From NCBI GenBank assembly GCA_947462515.1, contig CANHPJ010000075.1:1-7396 (forward strand): a DNA stretch of 7,396 bases, written 5' to 3'. How positions within the stretch are numbered: position 1 is the stretch's first letter; each line of letters starts with the position of its first letter. Source of the stretch: Bacteroidota bacterium (GTDB lineage: Bacteria; Bacteroidota; Bacteroidia; JACCXN01). The position numbers and the translations under genes are program-made. This document shows, piece after piece, positions 1-5,794 of the stretch. The notes under the pieces are model-generated. The model did not search any database. It had not been told where the DNA came from and worked only from the letters and a program-made list of their open reading frames with translations.

Positions 1-292
1 AATAGTATAGTTATTTCTAAAATCATAGTTGGCATAAGTTATTAATCGATTCTTATAGCAGCCTTAGATGAGGTTTAATTTTATGATAAATTTTTATTTA
101 AAATTTGAGTGTTTGTTTGGTTAAATTGGTCTTTAAATTTTTATTAAACTAAAAAGATTTGATTTTTTTATTTTAGATCTTGGTCAGAGGTGTTACTAAA
201 TATAATTATATTGTCTTCAAAAAATGCATTCATTTCGATGCAAATGATTTATCCAAAATAATGTAATAGTTTTAATAAATATTTATTGACTT
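1..292. other. AT-rich non-coding region at the left edge
   Basis: I see no gene I can support here. The stretch is dominated by A/T runs, and stops are frequent in all frames. The 11-mer AAATTTTTATT occurs twice (88-98 and 135-145), which I take as low-complexity sequence. A short inverted repeat, TGCAT (225-229) with ATGCA (238-242), lies about 50 bases before the first gene and could be a small operator, but this is weak. TAGTTTTA at 267-274 is one base off the Bacteroidota -7 consensus TAnnTTTG, with no clear -33 partner. A few open codons touch the edge on both strands but are too short to call. Confidence 0.6.
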
Positions 293-589
293 ATGGAACA
301 GGAAACAACATTGAATATCCCCTATAATATGCATGAAGAAGATTGGTTTGAGCTTCGCAAAGTATATGTTTCAATGCCAGGGTGGATAGGTTTTGAATCA
401 GAGGATTGCGCCTATTGGTTCGGTAAAACGGAAGATGAAATGCATATAGAAGCTTCTGTAGAACCTTCGGGACTGGTGTTAAGTGGTTTTATGGATGATG
501 CAGCATGGGAAAAATGGATAGAAGAGTTTATTCAGAAATCATCTGTTGCGCTCGAATACGAAGTAAAAGAGATTGGCAATACGTATTAA
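293..589 (+). CDS. Small acidic hypothetical protein (98 aa)
   Basis: I do not recognise this family. The protein is 98 residues, without signal peptide or membrane segment, so probably cytoplasmic. It is strongly acidic, with 22 Asp/Glu against 6 Lys/Arg. It is rich in aromatic residues, with Trp at 18, 31, 42, 72 and 75 and a single Cys39. Residues 52-67 look like alternating beta strands (IEASVEPSGLVLSGFM) and 70-82 like an amphipathic helix (WEKWIEEF), so a small alpha/beta fold is plausible. The ATG is the first in-frame start and is preceded by AT-rich sequence, as is usual in this phylum. It is the first gene of a + strand run, 53 bases before the FKBP lipoprotein. The regular codon pattern and composition argue that it is real; its function is unknown. 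Confidence 0.75.
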   Translation: MEQETTLNIPYNMHEEDWFELRKVYVSMPGWIGFESEDCAYWFGKTEDEMHIEASVEPSGLVLSGFMDDAAWEKWIEEFIQKSSVALEYEVKEIGNTY

Positions 590-642
590 AATTGGTTTAA
601 TTTCTTGAGATAAATATTTTCAAGTATCATTTTCTAAAAGTT

Positions 643-1119
643 ATGATTAAAAGCTTTAATGCGGCTAATAGCATCCGTTCAATAATTTTATTCTCTTTTC
701 TCGTTTTTTATTCTTGTAAGAAGAATGATCCAAAGCTTCAGGCTAAAACAGATGAACAAATAATAAGCTCCTATATTGCCAGTAATAAACTTGTGGCAAA
801 GGCAACAGGATCTGGATTATATTATGTAATTAGTTCTCAAGGAATCGGGCCAAATCCTGTTCAAAGCTCCACAGTAACGGTAAGTTACAAAGGTTATTTG
901 ACGAATGGTTCAGTTTTTGACCAAAGTAATTCATCTGGTATTTCTTTTAGTTTGAATTCAGTAATAAAAGGATGGCAGGAAGGGATACCATTATTTAAAC
1001 AAGGGGGTAAAGGTAAGCTAATAATTCCTTCTGCTTTAGCCTATGGAAGTCAGTCTGTTGGGGGAATACCGGCAAATTCGGTTCTGATTTTTGATATTGA
1101 GTTGATTGCTGTTCGTTAA
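643..1119 (+). CDS. FKBP-type peptidyl-prolyl cis-trans isomerase, lipoprotein
   Basis: Catalyses cis-trans isomerisation of prolyl bonds in exported proteins, presumably at the periplasmic face of a membrane. Residues 1-24 form a lipoprotein signal with a hydrophobic core (IILFSFLVF) and lipobox F-Y-S-Cys25, followed by Lys-Lys. A helical linker (about 30-55) leads to one FKBP domain at about 58-158. Nearly all FKBP12 active-site residues can be matched: Tyr82 (Y26), Phe92-Asp93 (F36-D37), Val107-Ile108 (V55-I56), Trp111 (W59), Tyr134 (Y82), Ile142 and Phe150 (F99). An active enzyme is therefore expected. The length of 158 suits the short Bacteroidota FKBP lipoproteins that have a single domain. 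It sits 41 bases before the aldose epimerase on the same strand. Family assignment is firm; client proteins and which membrane it is anchored in are inference. Confidence 0.93.
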   Translation: MIKSFNAANSIRSIILFSFLVFYSCKKNDPKLQAKTDEQIISSYIASNKLVAKATGSGLYYVISSQGIGPNPVQSSTVTVSYKGYLTNGSVFDQSNSSGISFSLNSVIKGWQEGIPLFKQGGKGKLIIPSALAYGSQSVGGIPANSVLIFDIELIAVR

Positions 1120-1125
1120 AACAGC

Positions 1126-1152
1126 AGTATTTAAACTATTAAAATACTTTTT
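1126..1152 (+). terminator. Possible weak terminator after the FKBP gene
   Basis: AGTATTT (1126-1132) pairs perfectly with AAATACT (1142-1148) around a 9-base loop and is followed by TTTT (1149-1152). The stem is only 7 bp and mostly A-T, so it would be an inefficient or partial terminator, or chance in AT-rich DNA. If real, it would lower read-through into the aldose epimerase 9 bases downstream. Confidence 0.3.
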
Positions 1153-1160
1153 CTAAAAAT

Positions 1161-2036
1161 ATGTATAAGATTATAAATGAATTTCTGGAGGTTTCAGTAA
1201 AGTCATCGGGTGCAGAATTATGCAGTATAAAGTCGGTAAAAACAGGCAAAGAATTTATGTGGGATTCCAATCCTGAAATATGGGGTAGTAGTTCACCTAT
1301 ATTATTTCCAATTGTTGGAGGATTGAGAAATAATTCCTTTTATTATAAGGGGAAAAGCTATAGTTTACCACGTCATGGTTTTGTAAGAAATAATAATAAA
1401 ATTGTTTTGTCCGAAGAAACTTCAGACAGTTTGTCGTTTTTTTTAAAATACAGTGAAGAAACATTAAAAAACTATCCTTTTAAATTTGAGTTTTCCACAA
1501 AATATACACTTCACCAAAACAAAATAATTATAGGTACAAGAGTTTATAATACTGGGGATGAAGCTATGTTTTTTTCATTGGGGGCTCATCCCGCTTTTCA
1601 ATGCCCATTAAATGACCAAGAGGCATATGAGGATTATTTTCTGGAGTTTGAAAAAGAAGAAACTTCAAGTACCTATCTGCTCGATGAAAATGGGCAGGTG
1701 ACATCAGATACAATGCCAGTAATGAACAGGTCAAAAACGCTTAATTTGTATAAGGGGATTTTTGATAAAGATGCCTTGATTTTTAAGGATTTAAAATCAA
1801 GAAAAGTAAGCTTGAAAAGTAAAAAATCTTCATCGGTGATTTCAATAAATTATGAAGGATTTCCTTATTTGGGGATTTGGGCCAAGCCAAACGCTAATTT
1901 TGTTTGCATTGAGCCTTGGCTTGGAATTGCTGATAGTTCTTCATCGGATCAAAATTTCGAGACAAAGGAGGGCATTATGTCACTTCAATCAAAAAAAACA
2001 TTTGATGTTTTTTATGAAATTTCAATCGAGGAATAA
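1161..2036 (+). CDS. Aldose 1-epimerase family protein (LacX-like)
   Basis: Member of the galactose mutarotase superfamily, which interconverts alpha and beta anomers of aldoses; cytoplasmic, with no signal peptide. The 291-residue length fits the LacX/YeaD-like branch, which is shorter than classical GalM. Family signatures run in order: GAELCSI (17-23), WDSNPEIWGSSSPILFPIVGGL (34-55), LPRHGF (69-74), LGAHPAF (140-146), YLGIW (236-240) and CIEPW (249-253). His72 and His143 are the likely substrate-binding and general-acid histidines, and Glu251 the likely general base, by analogy with GalM. All expected catalytic positions are present. LacX-like proteins often have unknown true substrates (hexose-6-phosphates or free sugars), and no sugar-catabolism genes adjoin it to help. 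The ATG at 1161 follows a stop-rich AT spacer and gives a complete N-terminus. Confidence 0.93.
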   Translation: MYKIINEFLEVSVKSSGAELCSIKSVKTGKEFMWDSNPEIWGSSSPILFPIVGGLRNNSFYYKGKSYSLPRHGFVRNNNKIVLSEETSDSLSFFLKYSEETLKNYPFKFEFSTKYTLHQNKIIIGTRVYNTGDEAMFFSLGAHPAFQCPLNDQEAYEDYFLEFEKEETSSTYLLDENGQVTSDTMPVMNRSKTLNLYKGIFDKDALIFKDLKSRKVSLKSKKSSSVISINYEGFPYLGIWAKPNANFVCIEPWLGIADSSSSDQNFETKEGIMSLQSKKTFDVFYEISIEE

Positions 2037-2115
2037 TTTTCCTTGAGATTCAGTTAATTAAAATTAATTTCAATGTTATATTTACAGTTAAATTTTAAAA
2101 ATTAATCTGTTCTTT

Positions 2116-2616
2116 ATGGCAAAAATCACATTAAAAGGAAATGTTATCAATACACTAGGCGAATTGCCAAAAGTTGGACAATTGGCGCCAGATTTTGAAT
2201 TAGTGAAAAATGATTTGTCAAAGGTGTCACTTAAAGATTTTTCTGGGAAAAGACTTTTATTAAACATTTTTCCTAGCATAGATACAGGAATATGCGCAGC
2301 ATCTGTTCGAGAGTTTAATAAACAGGCAGCGAGCATAGAAAAAACCAGTGTGCTATGTGTTTCAAGAGATCTACCTTTTGCGCAGGCTCGTTTTTGCGGT
2401 GCAGAAGGTTTGCAAAATGTCATTACCTTGTCAGATTTCGCAACCGGTAATTTCGGAAAAAATTACAATCTAGAAATTCAGGAAGGAGCATTATCGAATT
2501 TGCATTCAAGGGCGGTAATTGTTCTGGACGAAACAGGTAAAGTAATTTATAACGAGCAGGTTCCCGAAATAACTCAAGAGCCAAATTATCAGGCGGCTTT
2601 AAAAGCCTTGATGTAG
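2116..2616 (+). CDS. tpx: Thiol peroxidase Tpx (atypical 2-Cys peroxiredoxin)
   Basis: Reduces hydrogen peroxide and organic (especially alkyl) hydroperoxides using electrons from thioredoxin; a cytoplasmic or periplasmic peroxiredoxin, here with no signal peptide and so cytoplasmic. The 166-residue length is within two residues of E. coli Tpx. The peroxidatic Cys60 sits in FPSIDTGICAASVREFN (52-68), with Thr57 in the conserved T-x-x-C. The resolving Cys94 sits in DLPFAQARFCGAEGL (85-99). The extra Cys81 in VLCVSRD matches the third, non-essential Cys of E. coli Tpx. Arg131 matches the conserved active-site Arg. Everything needed for activity is present. It starts 79 bases after the aldose epimerase and is followed by a strong terminator, so it ends the + strand run. 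TATATTTA at 2077-2084 is one mismatch from the -7 consensus TAnnTTTG, so tpx may have its own promoter. Confidence 0.97.
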   Translation: MAKITLKGNVINTLGELPKVGQLAPDFELVKNDLSKVSLKDFSGKRLLLNIFPSIDTGICAASVREFNKQAASIEKTSVLCVSRDLPFAQARFCGAEGLQNVITLSDFATGNFGKNYNLEIQEGALSNLHSRAVIVLDETGKVIYNEQVPEITQEPNYQAALKALM

Positions 2617-2629
2617 GCTAGTTAGTATT

Positions 2630-2683
2630 ATTAGACCAAATGCATTCGTTGTTTTTTAACGTGGGCATTTGGTCTAATTTTTT
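2630..2683 (+). terminator. Strong intrinsic terminator of tpx
   Basis: A perfect 13-bp stem, TTAGACCAAATGC (2631-2643) with GCATTTGGTCTAA (2665-2677), extends by one more A-T pair and runs into T's up to 2683. Inside the stem, beyond a 3x3 internal loop, CGTT (2647-2650) pairs with AACG (2658-2661), leaving a 7-base loop. The T-run lies only on the + strand side; the opposite flank is not T-rich. It therefore appears to stop tpx transcripts and shield the convergent rlpA-like gene, not to work both ways. Confidence 0.85.
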
Positions 2684-2710
2684 AAATGGTTAATTCTCTT
2701 TTTCCAGGAT

Positions 2711-2752
2711 TTAATGCCTCAATTATTGTTGTTGTTTTATATTAGGCATTAA
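2711..2752 (-). repeat. Inverted repeat overlapping the rlpA-like stop codon
   Basis: TTAATGCCT (2711-2719) and AGGCATTAA (2744-2752) form a perfect 9-bp inverted repeat with a 24-base loop. The right arm contains the stop codon (TAA) of the - strand RlpA-like gene. The - strand transcript would fold this into a 3'-end hairpin, but no T-run follows on either strand, so it is not a classical terminator. It may stabilise the mRNA end or terminate inefficiently; it could also be chance. Confidence 0.4.
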
Positions 2753-3114
2753 TCAATTACAAAAATTTCTACTTTTTGAAGCCCCTTTCTAATTATGCCA
2801 AGTCTTCTGGCGGCTTCCTGAGTTAGGTCTATAGATCGTTTGCTTTTTTTTGGTAAACGGTCATTTACTCTAACAATCACAAATTCCTTCGTGTTTAAAT
2901 TGGTTACTTTTACTTTGGTTCCGAAGGGTAGGTGTTTATGTGCGGCAGTTAAACTGTCATTGTTGAATTTTTCGCCGCTTGAGGTTTTTCTTCCATTGAA
3001 TTTCAGATGATAATAACTGGCAATACCCTGGTAAACCGAATCTGCTTTTTGGGCTTTGGACTCTTTGGAAGTAAGTAGAATAAAAATAAACAAGATGGTA
3101 AAACAATATTTCAT
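2749..3114 (-). CDS. rlpA: Minimal RlpA-like secreted protein (double-psi beta-barrel)
   Basis: Related to RlpA, a septal lytic transglycosylase that cleaves peptidoglycan strands lacking stem peptides in Pseudomonas. The 121-residue precursor has a Sec signal peptide (about 1-21, core ILFIFILL, likely cleavage after SKA) and then a single DPBB domain (about 28-120). The family core is clear: GIASYYHLKFNGRKTSSGEKF (30-50), LTAAHKHLPFGTKVKV (55-70), VRVNDR (81-86), IDLTQEAARRLG (95-106). Glu48, His59 and Asp85 have the same spacing (11 and 26 residues) as the catalytic E120, H131 and D157 reported for P. aeruginosa RlpA, so activity is plausible. It lacks the C-terminal SPOR domain and the lipobox of proteobacterial RlpA. 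The usual NDRGP reads NDRLP. It is convergent with tpx and divergent from the GT2 gene. Family is firm; enzyme activity is inferred. Confidence 0.9.
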   Translation of the reverse strand: MKYCFTILFIFILLTSKESKAQKADSVYQGIASYYHLKFNGRKTSSGEKFNNDSLTAAHKHLPFGTKVKVTNLNTKEFVIVRVNDRLPKKSKRSIDLTQEAARRLGIIRKGLQKVEIFVID

Positions 3115-3282
3115 TATAAATTGTTTAAAAGTGAAATTTTTGAGCCTTAATAGACTTGTTTTTCTTACGCGAGAACTTTAGGAATGTTTCATCTATATTT
3201 TAATCCTTTTTTAACCTTGCTAAGATGTGGGTTTTCAGCATTTTATTTTCAAAATATACATTCATTAATAAACAAAAGTTGT

Positions 3283-3290
3283 TAGTTTTG
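3283..3290 (+). promoter_or_regulatory. Candidate -7 promoter element for the GT2-pyrC-DUF4296 cluster
   Basis: TAGTTTTG is an exact match to the Bacteroidota -7 consensus TAnnTTTG. It lies 37 bases before the TTG start of the GT2 gene, inside the 213-base divergent spacer. I see no clear TTG/TTTG -33 element at the usual distance upstream, so only half of the promoter is supported. Confidence 0.4.
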
Positions 3291-3327
3291 TTTTTGTAAA
3301 GTAAATTCGAACTTATTTTCAAAAAAA

Positions 3328-4062
3328 TTGAGCGATAGTATTGTAATAATTCCTACCTACAACGAAAAGGAAAACATTGAGAAGATGATCCGGAAGGTTT
3401 TTTCTCTTGATAAAGTATTTCATTTGCTCATAGTGGATGATGGTTCTCCGGATGGAACAGCTCAAATAGTAAAAGATTTGATGAAAGAGTTTGTAGGCAA
3501 ACTCTTTTTGGAGGAAAGAAGAGGTAAGCTAGGTCTTGGAACCGCATATATTCATGGGTTTAAATGGGCACTTTCAAAACAATACGATTATATTTTTGAA
3601 ATGGATGCCGATTTTTCCCACAATCCCGATGATCTGATACGATTATACGATGCTTGTGTTTTCCAGCATGCTGATGTAGCAGTTGGCTCGCGGTATGTTT
3701 CGGGGGGTAAGGTTAAAAACTGGCCGTTGGATCGTATTTTGATGTCATATTTTGCCTCCGTTTATGTGAGGATGATACTTTGGATTAATATTAAAGATAC
3801 TACTGCGGGATTCAAGTGCTATAAAAGAAGGGTACTTGAAAATATAGATTTAGATGCCATAAGATTTGTTGGTTATGCATTTCAAATAGAGATGAAATAC
3901 ACCGCCATAAAATTAGGCTTTAAGGTAGCTGAGGTGCCAATAATATTTGTTGATCGGAAAGAAGGATACTCTAAGATGAGTTCTGGGATTTTTAAAGAGG
4001 CTTTTCTCGGTGTGCTTCAAATGCGTTTTTCTAAAATAAAGCCTAAAAACAAACTTGATTAA
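3328..4062 (+). CDS. Polyprenol-phosphate mannosyltransferase-like GT2 enzyme (TTG start)
   Basis: Resembles dolichol/polyprenol-phosphate mannose synthase, which moves mannose from GDP-mannose to a lipid phosphate carrier at the cytoplasmic face of the membrane for later use in glycosylation. The 244 residues are a single GT-A domain: IIPTYNE (7-13), VDDGSPDGT (36-44), the metal-binding DAD (Asp93, Asp95) in EMDADFSHNP, GSRYV (120-124), DTTAGFKCYKR (157-167), FQIEMKY (185-191) and the C-terminal GYSKMS (213-218). There is no transmembrane tail, as in the soluble DPM1 type. The start is TTG: an in-frame TAG lies at 3283-3285, no ATG or GTG lies between, and the first internal ATG would remove PTYNE. 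It leads the cluster, 29 bases before dihydroorotase. The sugar donor could also be another nucleotide sugar; the fold is certain. Confidence 0.92.
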   Translation: MSDSIVIIPTYNEKENIEKMIRKVFSLDKVFHLLIVDDGSPDGTAQIVKDLMKEFVGKLFLEERRGKLGLGTAYIHGFKWALSKQYDYIFEMDADFSHNPDDLIRLYDACVFQHADVAVGSRYVSGGKVKNWPLDRILMSYFASVYVRMILWINIKDTTAGFKCYKRRVLENIDLDAIRFVGYAFQIEMKYTAIKLGFKVAEVPIIFVDRKEGYSKMSSGIFKEAFLGVLQMRFSKIKPKNKLD

Positions 4063-4091
4063 TATCCTTTAATCAAAATAATATTTCAACA

Positions 4092-5432
4092 ATGTCAGAA
4101 TCCATTCTTATTAAAAATGCCTCCATTGTAAATGAAGGCGAAGTTTTTAATGCCGATCTTTTTTTGGAAGAAGGTAAAATAAAACTCATCGGTAAAAATT
4201 TAGAAATCCATAATGTCGGCTTAATAATAGATGCAACGGGTTTACATTTGTTGCCGGGACTTATTGATGATCAAGTTCATTTCAGGGAACCTGGCCTAAC
4301 CCATAAAGCCACCATTTATTCAGAATCGAAAGCAGCTGTTGCAGGAGGAATAACCTCCTTTATGGAAATGCCCAATACGGTTCCAAATACATTGACTCAG
4401 GAATTGCTTGAAGATAAATATGCTATTGCAGCCAAAAATTCTTTAGCAAACTATTCTTTTTTCATGGGGGGATCCAATGACAATCTGGATGAAGTTTTAA
4501 AAACAGATCCAAAAAAAGTTTGTGGAATAAAGATATTTATGGGTTCTTCAACAGGCAATATGCTCGTTGATAAAAAGGAGGTTTTGGAAGCTTTGTTTTC
4601 AAAGTGTAAAATGCTAATTGCTTCTCATTGCGAGGATGAGCAAACAATAAAAGAAAACACCTCAATTTTTAAAGAGAAATATGGCGAGAAAATACCGATA
4701 GAATGTCATCCTTTAATAAGAAGCGCTGAAGCCTGCTATAAGTCTTCTTCTTTTGCAATTAGTCTGGCTAAAAAATACAATACTCGATTACATATTCTTC
4801 ATATATCAACTGCTGCTGAAACCGAACTTTTTGATAATACCTTGCCTTTGAAAGACAAGAGAATTACTGCAGAGGCATGTGTTCACCATTTGTGGTTTAC
4901 AGATGAGGATTATAAGAGTAAAGGAACATTAATCAAATGGAATCCTGCAGTTAAAACCAAGGAAGATAGGGATGCTGTATTGAATGCTGTATTGAATGAT
5001 AAAATAGATGTAATTGCTACAGACCATGCTCCTCATACCTGGGAAGAAAAACATAATGATTATTCCAAGGCTCCCTCTGGAGGTCCTTTGGTTCAGCACA
5101 GTCTTGTTGCAATGTTAGAGTTATATCATAAAGGTAAAATAAGCATTGAAAAAATAGTTCAGAAGATGTGTCATGCTCCTGCAGATATGTTTGATGTTGA
5201 AAAACGAGGATACATAAAAGAGGGTTATTTTGCCGACTTGGTTTTAGTTAATTTAAATTCACCTTGGGAAGTAAATAAATCAAATATCCTTTATCAATGT
5301 GGTTGGTCACCTTTTGAAGGTCAAATATTTAAAGCCAAAGTGACACATACCCTGGTAAATGGAAATTTAGTATATAATAATGGTGAGTTTAATGAAACTT
5401 TCAGAGGTATGCGTCTATTGTTTAACCGATAA
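4092..5432 (+). CDS. pyrC: Dihydroorotase (Bacteroidota type)
   Basis: Catalyses the reversible cyclisation of carbamoyl-aspartate to dihydroorotate, the third step of pyrimidine synthesis, in the cytoplasm. The 446-residue length fits the long, hydantoinase-like class. The amidohydrolase barrel shows IDDQVHFREPG (58-68), FMEMPNTVP (90-98), GIKIFMGSSTGNM (145-157), IASHCED (176-182), LHILHIST (233-240) and IATDHAPH (308-315). Metal ligands by alignment are His63, carboxylated Lys147, His179, His237 and Asp311. Arg65 and Asn95 are the dihydroorotase-specific carboxylate-binding residues, favouring this over hydantoinase or allantoinase. The first His of the usual H-x-H is Gln61. From memory the same DDQVHFREPG motif occurs in other Bacteroidota homologues, so it is a subfamily trait, not decay. 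It sits in a tight cluster between the GT2 enzyme and the DUF4296 lipoprotein. Confidence 0.92.
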   Translation: MSESILIKNASIVNEGEVFNADLFLEEGKIKLIGKNLEIHNVGLIIDATGLHLLPGLIDDQVHFREPGLTHKATIYSESKAAVAGGITSFMEMPNTVPNTLTQELLEDKYAIAAKNSLANYSFFMGGSNDNLDEVLKTDPKKVCGIKIFMGSSTGNMLVDKKEVLEALFSKCKMLIASHCEDEQTIKENTSIFKEKYGEKIPIECHPLIRSAEACYKSSSFAISLAKKYNTRLHILHISTAAETELFDNTLPLKDKRITAEACVHHLWFTDEDYKSKGTLIKWNPAVKTKEDRDAVLNAVLNDKIDVIATDHAPHTWEEKHNDYSKAPSGGPLVQHSLVAMLELYHKGKISIEKIVQKMCHAPADMFDVEKRGYIKEGYFADLVLVNLNSPWEVNKSNILYQCGWSPFEGQIFKAKVTHTLVNGNLVYNNGEFNETFRGMRLLFNR

Positions 5433-5434
5433 TT

Positions 5435-5785
5435 ATGAACAGAACAAAAAGGCTTTTGTTATTATTTATGCTTGGTTTCCTAGGATACAGTTGTTCCGAT
5501 AAGGAAACCATGCCTAAAGATAAAATATCAGGCGATACCATGGCATTAATTCTTGCAGATATGCATGTTTTAGAAGCAAGTTTTGCATTAGGCCATCTAG
5601 ATTCTTTAAATACTGGAATTAGGCCTGAAAACTTTAATGAGCGTGTTCTGAATAAATACCGAGTTTCAAAACAGACTTTTGATTCAAGTTACAATTATTA
5701 TTTGCTTAATCCGGACTATTTCAACAAAATTTATGATGATGTATTGGTCAGTTTAAGTAAAAAGCAGGCGCATATAAACAAATGA
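5435..5785 (+). CDS. DUF4296 family lipoprotein
   Basis: A small lipoprotein of unknown function. Residues 1-19 form a lipoprotein signal with basic N-terminus (MNRTKR), hydrophobic core LLLLFMLGFL and lipobox G-Y-S-Cys20. The mature part, about 96 residues, is helical in character and matches DUF4296 as I know it: ILADMHVLEASF (39-50), then YRVSKQTFDSSYNYYLLNPDYFNKIYDDVL (75-104). Length is typical for the family. The ATG is only 2 bases after the dihydroorotase stop, so the two are almost surely co-transcribed and perhaps translationally coupled. The stop lies 9 bases from that of the convergent SDR gene, leaving no room for a private terminator. The protein is predicted to be membrane-anchored on the periplasmic side; a link to envelope building is only suggested by the neighbouring GT2 gene. 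Confidence 0.88.
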   Translation: MNRTKRLLLLFMLGFLGYSCSDKETMPKDKISGDTMALILADMHVLEASFALGHLDSLNTGIRPENFNERVLNKYRVSKQTFDSSYNYYLLNPDYFNKIYDDVLVSLSKKQAHINK

Positions 5786-5794
5786 TATTTATAT

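Noticed and set aside
1..45. Short open codons at the left edge: a + strand tail ending in TAA at 43-45, and a - strand ATG at 35 running off the edge
   Set aside because: Fourteen and about eleven codons are too few to recognise, and the two readings exclude each other. Flanking sequence would settle it.
614..634. CTTGA/TCAAG short inverted repeat before the FKBP gene
   Set aside because: Only 5 bp, no T-run directly after it; expected by chance in such AT-rich DNA.
1852..2046. Open + strand frame of 64 codons in another phase
   Set aside because: It overlaps the 3' end of the aldose epimerase, whose CIEPW motif and C-terminus are coded there. Shadow frame.
2054..2070. A/T-only palindrome-like TTAATTAAAATTAA before tpx
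   Set aside because: Contains only A and T, so self-complementarity is expected by chance; no evidence for an operator.
2088..2423. Open frame on the - strand of about 111 codons
   Set aside because: It lies antisense over tpx, which has complete family motifs; the antisense product resembles nothing and has no promoter or context. Shadow frame.
643..2616. Possibility that the FKBP, aldose epimerase and tpx genes form one functional system
   Set aside because: They are co-directional, but gaps are 41-79 bases, there is a possible terminator in between, and the functions are unrelated housekeeping roles.
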